A stretch of 6,198 nt of DNA from Alistipes sp. (lineage in GTDB: Bacteria; Bacteroidota; Bacteroidia; Bacteroidales; Rikenellaceae). Numbering within the stretch: the first letter of the stretch is position 1; each line of letters starts with the position of its first letter. Both the position numbers and the translations under genes were made by a program. Positions 1 to 4,621 of this stretch are shown here, piece by piece. The DNA lies in contig JAFYOF010000144.1 of assembly GCA_017560305.1 (NCBI GenBank), positions 1 to 6,198 on the forward strand. Reading direction: 5' to 3'. The notes beneath the pieces are model-generated. The model saw only the letters and a list, made by a program, of their open reading frames with translations, made no database searches and was not told where the DNA came from.

Positions 1-69
1 CGAAAAGCGCAATAAATCACATTATTTGAAAAAAATATCGCTCGGCATATAAAAAACCGCACTTGAAAT

Positions 70-101
70 TTTGTCATTCCATAATTTTATGCGTAACTTT
101 G
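70..101 (+). promoter_or_regulatory. Bacteroidota-type promoter of guaB
   Basis: TTTG at 70-73 and TAACTTTG at 94-101 match the -33 TTTG and -7 TAnnTTTG pattern of the primary sigma factor in Bacteroidota, with a 20-base spacer. Transcription would start near 106-108, leaving a leader of about 16-18 bases. That is too short for a purine riboswitch, so none is expected between this promoter and guaB. The bases before it (1-69) are AT-rich and show no gene or convincing hairpin. The call rests on motif match and position only. Confidence 0.75.
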
Positions 102-123
102 TGCGCAACAAAAACCCAAGATT

Positions 124-1596
124 ATGTCATTCGTAGATGAAAGGGTACTCTCGACAGGTCTGACCTTCGATGATGTGTTGCTTGTACCCGCCTATTCAGA
201 AGTTATGCCGCGTACAGTCTCTACTGAGACCCGTTTTTCGCGCAATATCAAATTGAACATTCCAATCGTGTCGGCTGCTATGGACACCGTCACCGAGGCT
301 CGCCTTGCTATCGCTTTGGCGCGCGAGGGTGGTATTGGTGTAATCCATAAGAATATGTCTATCGCCGAGCAGGCTGCCCATGTGCGTCGCGTGAAGCGCG
401 CCGAGAGCGGTATGATCTATGATCCTATCACCATCTCAAAGGAGCAGACCGTGGGCGATGCATTGAAGCTTATGAGCGAGAACAAGATTGGTGGTATCCC
501 AGTGGTTGATGCCGACAATATGTTGATCGGTATCGTAACAAACCGTGACCTCCGCTTCCAGCGCGATATGAATCGCAGGATTGAGGAGGTGATGACCAAG
601 GATAACATCATCACTACCCACTCTACAGAGCTCGAGAAGGCTTCAGAGATTTTGCTCTCAAACAAGATTGAGAAGTTGCCTGTTGTTGATGACAACGGCC
701 GTCTGATAGGTCTTATCACATATAAGGACATCACAAAGATTCAGGATCATCCAAATGCTTGCAAGGACAGCAAGGGTCGTTTGCGTGTAGCGGCAGGTGT
801 CGGCATCACTCCAGATGCTCTCGACCGCGTGAAGGCATTGATGGCTGAGGGTGTTGACGCAGTAGTTCTTGACTCTGCTCACGGTCACTCGAAGAACATC
901 ATCAACGCGCTGAAGAACATCAAGGCTCACTTCCCAGAGTTGGATGTTGTTGTAGGTAACATCGCTACTGCCGAGGCTGCCAAGATGCTGGTTGAGGCTG
1001 GCGCCGATGGCGTGAAGGTAGGTATCGGTCCTGGTTCTATCTGTACTACCCGTATCATCGCAGGTGTGGGCGTTCCACAGCTCACAGCAATCTACGACTG
1101 CGCTAACGCAATCAAGGGCTCGGGCGTGCCTGTCATCGCTGATGGTGGCTTGCGCTACTCTGGTGACTGCGTAAAGGCGTTGGCTGCTGGTGGCGACTGC
1201 GTGATGGTTGGCTCAATGTTTGCAGGTACCGAGGAGTCTCCAGGCGAGACCATCATCTACAATGGTCGTAAGTTCAAGACCTACCGTGGTATGGGCTCTA
1301 TCGACGCTATGAAGGCTGGTTCATCTGACCGTTACTTCCAGGGCGGCGAGAAGAACGACCTGAAGCTTGTGCCAGAGGGTATCGTTGGCCGCGTGCCTTT
1401 CAAGGGCTCACTCAGCGAGACTGTTTACCAGTTGGTAGGAGGTATCCGCGCAGGTATGGGTTACTGCGGTGCCAACACTATTCCGACATTGCAGAAGGCT
1501 AAGTTCATCCGCATCACCTCAAACGGTGTTGTTGAGAACCACCCTCACGATATCACAATCACACGCGAGACACCTAACTACACTCGCGGTGAATAA
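124..1596 (+). CDS. guaB: IMP dehydrogenase (GuaB)
   Basis: Inosine-5'-monophosphate dehydrogenase, cytosolic, oxidises IMP to XMP with NAD+; this is the committed step of guanine nucleotide synthesis, and the family forms tetramers or octamers. The 490-residue product has the full usual length. It opens with the family start (TFDDVLL near residues 14-20) and carries two CBS domains inserted in the TIM barrel (about 98-150 and 157-207, with [18 protein letters not shown] and [18 protein letters not shown]). Further motifs are DSAHGHS (250-256), the active-site loop GSICTTR with catalytic Cys307, IADGG (338-342), YRGMGS (387-392) and the mobile flap [11 protein letters not shown] (418-428). 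CBS domains in this family bind adenine and guanine nucleotides and tune activity. The start at 124 lies just after a good promoter and gives the expected N-terminus; no Shine-Dalgarno is visible, as is normal in this phylum. A terminator follows directly. guaA lies downstream but is probably transcribed separately. No defects are seen. Confidence 0.98.
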   Translation: MSFVDERVLSTGLTFDDVLLVPAYSEVMPRTVSTETRFSRNIKLNIPIVSAAMDTVTEARLAIALAREGGIGVIHKNMSIAEQAAHVRRVKRAESGMIYDPITISKEQTVGDALKLMSENKIGGIPVVDADNMLIGIVTNRDLRFQRDMNRRIEEVMTKDNIITTHSTELEKASEILLSNKIEKLPVVDDNGRLIGLITYKDITKIQDHPNACKDSKGRLRVAAGVGITPDALDRVKALMAEGVDAVVLDSAHGHSKNIINALKNIKAHFPELDVVVGNIATAEAAKMLVEAGADGVKVGIGPGSICTTRIIAGVGVPQLTAIYDCANAIKGSGVPVIADGGLRYSGDCVKALAAGGDCVMVGSMFAGTEESPGETIIYNGRKFKTYRGMGSIDAMKAGSSDRYFQGGEKNDLKLVPEGIVGRVPFKGSLSETVYQLVGGIRAGMGYCGANTIPTLQKAKFIRITSNGVVENHPHDITITRETPNYTRGE

Positions 1597-1599
1597 CTT

Positions 1600-1640
1600 A
1601 AAAGGCTCGCCACGCACATACATAGCGGGCGAGCCTTTTT
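1600..1640 (+). terminator. Rho-independent terminator of guaB
   Basis: AAAAGGCTCGCC (1600-1611) pairs perfectly with GGCGAGCCTTTT (1628-1639) around a 16-base loop, and the 3' arm runs into a T tract (1636-1640). It begins three bases after the guaB stop. Because the stem is flanked by A's on one side and T's on the other, it could also stop transcription from the opposite direction. Confidence 0.9.
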
Positions 1641-1846
1641 GGTATAAATCCACATATAGTGGCTCTTGTGGCGTCTGGCTTGTGGCGTAAATGCTCACAT
1701 ACGCATAGTATGCTCCGCTTTCCGCCTCTGCGACCAGCCTCAAAATAGCCTACTATCTGTGAATTTTAATTAAAACAAAATTTCCTCAAAATCTCCGATG
1801 CGGCAGGTAAGGGGCAAAGGCTATTTTATTAGCGATATAATAAATA
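1641..1846. other. Non-coding stretch between guaB terminator and repeat unit
   Basis: No credible gene is seen here. The stretch contains a near-tandem repeat (TGGCTCTTGTGGCGT at 1660-1674, TGGCTTGTGGCGT at 1676-1688), a small palindrome GCATAGTATGC, a perfect 12-base palindrome TTTTAATTAAAA (1764-1775), two copies of CCTCAAAAT (1738-1746 and 1784-1792), and a 9-base inverted pair AAAATAGCC (1742-1750) with GGCTATTTT (1819-1827). This density of small repeats suggests a remnant or dispersed intergenic element, but no known class is recognised. No TAnnTTTG promoter is present that would serve the nuclease gene downstream. Confidence 0.4.
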
Positions 1847-1885
1847 TCGTCATTCCCCGGAGGTCGTAGACCGACGATGGGAATC
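1847..1885 (+). repeat. Left copy of palindromic repeat (39 bases)
   Basis: Arms TCGTCATTCCCCGGAGG (1847-1863) and CCGACGATGGGAATC (1871-1885) are identical to those of the inverted copy at 2214-2257. Internally, ATTCCC (1852-1857) pairs with GGGAAT (1879-1884), and GGTC (1862-1865) pairs with GACC (1869-1872) around a 3-base tip. An alternative pairing is TCGTC (1847-1851) with GACGA (1873-1877). An ATG at 1877 lies inside this repeat, in frame with the nuclease gene, and is best not taken as its start. Confidence 0.85.
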
Positions 1886-1903
1886 TACCTTATAGTAAAA
1901 TGT

Positions 1904-2182
1904 ATGAGAAAGTCATTTGTTTACATACTTACTAATAAGGATAACAATGTTCTCTACACGGGTGTGACGAGTAATTTGGAGGAGCGTGTGCGCCAACATC
2001 GTGAAAAGCACTTTGAAGGGTTTACGGCGAAGTATAACTTGACCAAGGTTGTCTATTTCGAGGAGTTGCCGACCATCGCCGATGCGATATATCGCGAGAA
2101 GCAGATAAAGAGGCTGCCGCGCCGCCGCAAGGTGTTGCTTATTGAGAGGGTGAATCCATTGTGGCACGAGTTGATGCCATAG
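1904..2182 (+). CDS. Small GIY-YIG nuclease family protein
   Basis: A single-domain GIY-YIG endonuclease of 92 residues, close to the usual 80-100 for the small stand-alone members often misnamed excinuclease subunit C. The signature is VYI (6-8) and YTG (18-20) in place of GIY/YIG, followed by LEERVRQH (25-32) holding the conserved Arg28 and His32, the catalytic-type glutamate in REKQIK (Glu65), and the terminal VNPLW (83-87). Both tyrosines, the arginine and the glutamate are present, so the protein is predicted to be an active metal-dependent DNA nuclease. No extra DNA-binding domain is attached, and the basic tract KRLPRRRK (69-76) may contact DNA. The start at 1904 gives the family N-terminus (MRKSFVYIL); an in-frame ATG at 1877 lies inside the left repeat and would add nine atypical residues. 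No clear promoter is seen. The gene sits between inverted palindromic repeats, which suggests its substrate may be those repeats; this is inference. Confidence 0.9.
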   Translation: MRKSFVYILTNKDNNVLYTGVTSNLEERVRQHREKHFEGFTAKYNLTKVVYFEELPTIADAIYREKQIKRLPRRRKVLLIERVNPLWHELMP

Positions 2183-2213
2183 ATGGTTGTCGCTAAATTA
2201 AGGATAAAAGGTT

Positions 2214-2257
2214 GATTCCCATCGTCGGATGATAAATCATCCTCCGGGGAATGACGA
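2214..2257 (-). repeat. Right inverted copy of palindromic repeat (44 bases)
   Basis: Reverse complement of the left copy in both arms (17 + 15 identical bases), but with a longer tip: GGATGAT (2227-2233) pairs with ATCATCC (2236-2242), a stem of up to 7 pairs against 4 in the left copy. The outer pairing ATTCCC (2215-2220) with GGGAAT (2247-2252) is kept. It lies 31 bases after the nuclease stop and 38 bases before the guaA start, so it could also act on transcripts entering guaA. Confidence 0.85.
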
Positions 2258-2295
2258 AATATAATTCGAAGAGAAACAAAAAACATATAAAGACA

Positions 2296-3603
2296 ATGAA
2301 ACAGGATATGATTGTTATTTTGGATCTTGGTAGCCACGAGAATACTGTTGTGGCTCGTGCGATCCGTGCGCTGGGTGTTTACAGCGAGATCTACCCACAC
2401 GACATCACAGTGGAGGAGTTGAAGGCGTTGCCTAATGTGAAGGGTATCGTTATCAATGGCGGCAAGAACAATGTCATCGATGGCGTTGAGATTGATGTGT
2501 TGCCTGAGATCTACGAGGCTGGTTTCCCAGTGATTGCTGCTGGTCACGACAAGGCTCTCTGCGAGGTTAAGTTGCCAGAGTTCGCCAACGACGAGGAGGC
2601 TATCAAGGAGGCTTTGAAGTCATTCGTATTTGACACTTGCAAGGCCGAGACAAACTGGAATATGAAGAACTTCGTTGCTGACCAGGTGGAGCTTATCCGC
2701 CAGCAGGTGGGCGACAAGAAGGTGTTGCTCGCGTTGTCGGGTGGTGTTGACTCATCGGTTGTTGCAGCCCTTCTGTTGAAGGCTATCGGCGATAACCTTG
2801 TTTGTGTGCATGTTAACCACGGCTTGATGCGTAAGGGCGAGTCAGAGGCTGTTGTTGAGGTCTTCGGCAAGCAGTTGTGCGCTAACCTGGTTTATGTTGA
2901 CGCTACAGAGCGCTTCCTCACAAAGCTCGAGGGCGTTGAGGATCCAGAGCAGAAGCGTAAGATTATCGGCTCGGAGTTCATCCGCGTATTCGAGGAGGAG
3001 GCACGCAAGTTGGACGGCATCGACTTCTTGGGTCAGGGTACAATCTATCCAGACATCGTTGAGAGCGGTACAAAGACTGCCAAGATGGTTAAGTCACACC
3101 ACAATGTGGGCGGTCTGCCAGAGGATATGAAGTTCGGCTTGGTTGAGCCATTGAAGCAGCTCTTCAAGGATGAGGTTCGTGCTTGCGGTGTTGAGCTCGG
3201 CCTGCCTTACGAGATGGTTTACCGTCAGCCATTCCCAGGTCCAGGTCTTGGTGTTCGTTGCTTGGGCGCTATCACACGCGACCGCTTGGAGGCTGTTCGT
3301 GAGTCTGACGCAATCCTTCGCGAGGAGTTCGCAAAGGCTGGCTTGGACAAGACCGTATGGCAGTATTTCACAGTTGTGCCTGACTTCAAGTCAGTGGGTG
3401 TACGCAACAACGCACGCTCATACGACTGGCCAGTAATCATCCGCGCCGTGAACACTATCGACGCGATGACCGCTACTATCGAGCATATCGACTGGGCTAT
3501 CCTGGACAAGATCACAAAGCGCATCCTGGACGAGGTCCCAACCGTAAACCGCGTATGCTACGATATGTCACCAAAGCCATCGGCAACAATCGAGTGGGAG
3601 TAA
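2296..3603 (+). CDS. guaA: GMP synthase with degenerate amidotransferase domain
   Basis: GMP synthase converts XMP to GMP using ATP and an amino group, in the cytosol, as the step after GuaB. This product has 435 residues against about 510-525 for the usual two-domain enzyme. The synthetase part is complete: P-loop SGGVDSS (148-154), VHVNHGLMRKGE (171-182), IGSEFIRVFEEEA (224-236), GQGTIYPDIVES (247-258), SHHNVGGLPEDM (267-278), the substrate loop FPGPGLGVR (313-321) and the dimerisation end KPSATIEWE. The N-terminal class I glutamine amidotransferase domain is recognisable (VILDLGS, 7-13; KGIVINGG, 49-56) but ends early. PVIAAGHDKAL (78-88) aligns with the nucleophile motif PVLGICYGMQL, so Gly83 replaces the catalytic Cys, and only 28 residues remain before FVFDTC (111-116), removing the His/Glu region. 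It should therefore use ammonia directly or a separate amidotransferase. The start at 2296 gives a normal family N-terminus; an in-frame ATG at 2251 lies inside the repeat and would add 15 unlikely residues. No canonical promoter is seen. Confidence 0.93.
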   Translation: MKQDMIVILDLGSHENTVVARAIRALGVYSEIYPHDITVEELKALPNVKGIVINGGKNNVIDGVEIDVLPEIYEAGFPVIAAGHDKALCEVKLPEFANDEEAIKEALKSFVFDTCKAETNWNMKNFVADQVELIRQQVGDKKVLLALSGGVDSSVVAALLLKAIGDNLVCVHVNHGLMRKGESEAVVEVFGKQLCANLVYVDATERFLTKLEGVEDPEQKRKIIGSEFIRVFEEEARKLDGIDFLGQGTIYPDIVESGTKTAKMVKSHHNVGGLPEDMKFGLVEPLKQLFKDEVRACGVELGLPYEMVYRQPFPGPGLGVRCLGAITRDRLEAVRESDAILREEFAKAGLDKTVWQYFTVVPDFKSVGVRNNARSYDWPVIIRAVNTIDAMTATIEHIDWAILDKITKRILDEVPTVNRVCYDMSPKPSATIEWE

Positions 3604-3608
3604 GGTGT

Positions 3609-3633
3609 AATTCAAAATTAAGAATTCAAAATT
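3609..3633. repeat. AT-rich direct repeat after guaA
   Basis: AATTCAAAATT occurs twice (3609-3619 and 3623-3633) with a 14-base period, followed by a partial third unit. It lies between the guaA stop and its terminator. A reverse-complement version (GAATTTTGAAT) occurs in the helicase promoter region near 4581-4591. No function can be assigned. Confidence 0.6.
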
Positions 3634-3641
3634 CATAATTT

Positions 3642-3668
3642 AAGGAGTCTTTCGGGGCTCCTTTTTTT
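3642..3668 (+). terminator. Rho-independent terminator of guaA
   Basis: AAGGAGTC (3642-3649) pairs with GGCTCCTT (3656-3663), including one G-T pair, around a 6-base loop. It is followed by an unbroken T run to 3668. It lies 38 bases after the guaA stop. Confidence 0.88.
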
Positions 3669-3713
3669 GCGGGTATGTGAGCGGATTTTGGCATCATTTT
3701 TTATTTTATGTTA

Positions 3714-3745
3714 TTTGCATAATGCAAAAAGAATAATTAAATTTG
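3714..3745 (+). promoter_or_regulatory. Promoter of lipoprotein gene with overlapping palindrome
   Basis: TTTG (3714-3717) and TAAATTTG (3738-3745) match the Bacteroidota promoter pattern with a 20-base spacer. A perfect palindrome, TTTGCAT-A-ATGCAAA (3714-3728), begins exactly at the -33 element, so a dimeric repressor bound there would cover the promoter; that operator role is inference. Predicted transcription starts near 3751, giving a leader of about 98 bases before the ATG at 3849. The leader shows no obvious riboswitch or strong hairpin. Confidence 0.65.
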
Positions 3746-3848
3746 TAGAAACACAAGGGTGTGAGTGATTGTGGTTTTATCTCTGTGGTGCTCTGATTAT
3801 TTAAATAACATTCTTGGAACAAAAGGAAAAATTTAAAAGAAACTATAT

Positions 3849-4430
3849 ATGAAACGAGTATATAACTTACTTATCGCTATACTATTTAGTGCGGTATGTT
3901 TCGCATTTGCGGGTTGTAGCGATAGCGGAGAAGATGATGTTCCAAATATTTCTACGAATGAAGATTATATTGAGGTAACAATCAATGGTAAAACATATCA
4001 TCATTCAGTCCGTGGACTGTACGGAGTAACTTTGAGTGGTATAGATGGAGTATTATGTTACTCCAGTATGGAGGATGTCTTTGAAGAAGATGGCTTTAAT
4101 ATATTCTATACTCTTAATTGCTATGAGGACTTAAAGCGTTTATTGGAGTCTCCAACAGGTAATTATGATGTCGTAACAACAACCGAAGATATTTCTTCTG
4201 CTGATAATTTAAGTTTTTATCTCAACTATGAGGATGGTAGTGATTTTTATGAGATTAAAAGCGGAAGTCACAAAGTTACATCAATAAAGGCCGCGAAGGT
4301 TGTGGATATATGGGGAACATCTCCTGCAGTTCAAGTGGAAGGATCTTTTGACTTAATAATGACAGCGGAATATTATACGGGTGATAGACAATGCAAGGTA
4401 AAAGGAAGGTATAGAATGTCTATTTACTAG
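3849..4430 (+). CDS. Putative surface lipoprotein, function unknown
   Basis: This 193-residue protein has a lipoprotein signal peptide: a basic start (MKR), a hydrophobic stretch (about 6-21) and the lipobox AFAGC, with Cys23 as the predicted lipid-attachment site. After Cys23 the sequence SDSGEDD is strongly acidic, which fits the lipoprotein export signal that sends Bacteroidota lipoproteins to the cell surface. The mature part (24-193) is rich in alternating hydrophobic and polar residues and aromatic residues, for example YIEVTINGKTYHHSV (40-54), suggesting a beta-sandwich or beta-barrel-like fold. No enzyme motif or named domain is recognised. Its DNA is visibly more AT-rich, with different codon choice from guaA and the helicase, which may mean recent acquisition or simply low expression. 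It is monocistronic, with its own promoter (3714-3745) and terminator (4454-4481). The ATG at 3849 is chosen because it directly yields the signal peptide. Confidence 0.85.
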   Translation: MKRVYNLLIAILFSAVCFAFAGCSDSGEDDVPNISTNEDYIEVTINGKTYHHSVRGLYGVTLSGIDGVLCYSSMEDVFEEDGFNIFYTLNCYEDLKRLLESPTGNYDVVTTTEDISSADNLSFYLNYEDGSDFYEIKSGSHKVTSIKAAKVVDIWGTSPAVQVEGSFDLIMTAEYYTGDRQCKVKGRYRMSIY

Positions 4431-4453
4431 CAAATAATAAAGATATAAAGAAT

Positions 4454-4481
4454 GCGACTTCGGGGAACCGAGGTCGCTTTT
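4454..4481 (+). terminator. Rho-independent terminator of lipoprotein gene
   Basis: GCGACTTCGG (4454-4463) pairs with CCGAGGTCGC (4468-4477) through ten pairs (one G-T) closed by GGAA, a stable GNRA-type tetraloop, followed by TTTT. It lies 23 bases after the lipoprotein stop. Confidence 0.92.
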
Positions 4482-4584
4482 GTGTTTGGTGTGTTACCCC
4501 ACCTCAAGGGTGGTGTTTCACTGCTGTGCTCAACATAGTGAAAATAAATTTTCTCTCTGTTTTCGCTTAAACGCAGCGTTGAAT
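4482..4584. other. Short intergenic stretch with two weak inverted repeats
   Basis: No gene is seen here. CCACC (4499-4503) can pair with GGTGG (4509-4513), and a perfect 7-base pair TTTCACT (4516-4522) with AGTGAAA (4537-4543) encloses 14 bases. Neither is followed by a T run, so these are not ordinary terminators. They might form a regulatory site for the helicase gene or be part of a dispersed intergenic element. Confidence 0.35.
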
Positions 4585-4616
4585 TTTGAATATTGAATTT
4601 CCATTGCGTATCTTTG
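4585..4616 (+). promoter_or_regulatory. Promoter of the helicase gene, almost touching its start codon
   Basis: TTTG (4585-4588) and TATCTTTG (4609-4616) match the Bacteroidota promoter pattern with a 20-base spacer, the same as the other two promoters here. Only five bases separate the -7 element from the ATG at 4622, so transcription would begin at or within a base or two of the start codon, giving a leaderless mRNA. The -33 element lies inside a repeat-like segment, GAATTTTGAATATTGAATTT (4581-4600). Confidence 0.7.
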
Positions 4617-4621
4617 CCCTT

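Larger units (their letters stand above)
1847..2257 (+). mobile_element. Candidate inverted-repeat-bounded GIY-YIG nuclease unit
   Basis: A 411-base unit consists of a GIY-YIG nuclease gene between two inverted copies of a palindromic repeat. The outer ends read TCGTCATTCCCCGGAGG on the left and its reverse complement on the right, and the match stops exactly at 1847 and 2257. No clean target-site duplication is visible: ATATAAT occurs near both sides (1835-1841, 2259-2265) but is not adjacent to the left end. Mobility is inferred from the architecture and from known behaviour of small GIY-YIG nucleases and of REP-type repeats. It could also be a fixed gene with structured flanks. Confidence 0.5.

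Noticed and set aside
73..80. GTCATTCC in the guaB promoter spacer, matching the outer end of the palindromic repeat
   Set aside because: Only 8 bases match and there is no second arm or hairpin, so chance is the simpler explanation.
1..123. A purine riboswitch upstream of guaB
   Set aside because: The predicted promoter leaves under 20 bases of leader and no suitable paired elements are visible.
1519..1743. Small open frames on both strands over the guaB 3' end and terminator
   Set aside because: They overlap guaB and its terminator hairpin and show no family features; they may only reflect the repeats in this interval.
1847..2257. A CRISPR array
   Set aside because: There are only two repeat copies, in inverted orientation, separated by a protein gene.
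1835..2265. ATATAAT on both sides of the repeat unit as a target-site duplication
   Set aside because: The left copy is five bases away from the repeat border while the right copy begins within two bases, and the motif is plain AT-rich sequence.
2053..2547. A 164-codon minus-strand open frame spanning the nuclease gene end, the right repeat and the guaA start
   Set aside because: It overlaps two supported genes and has no recognisable domain or promoter.
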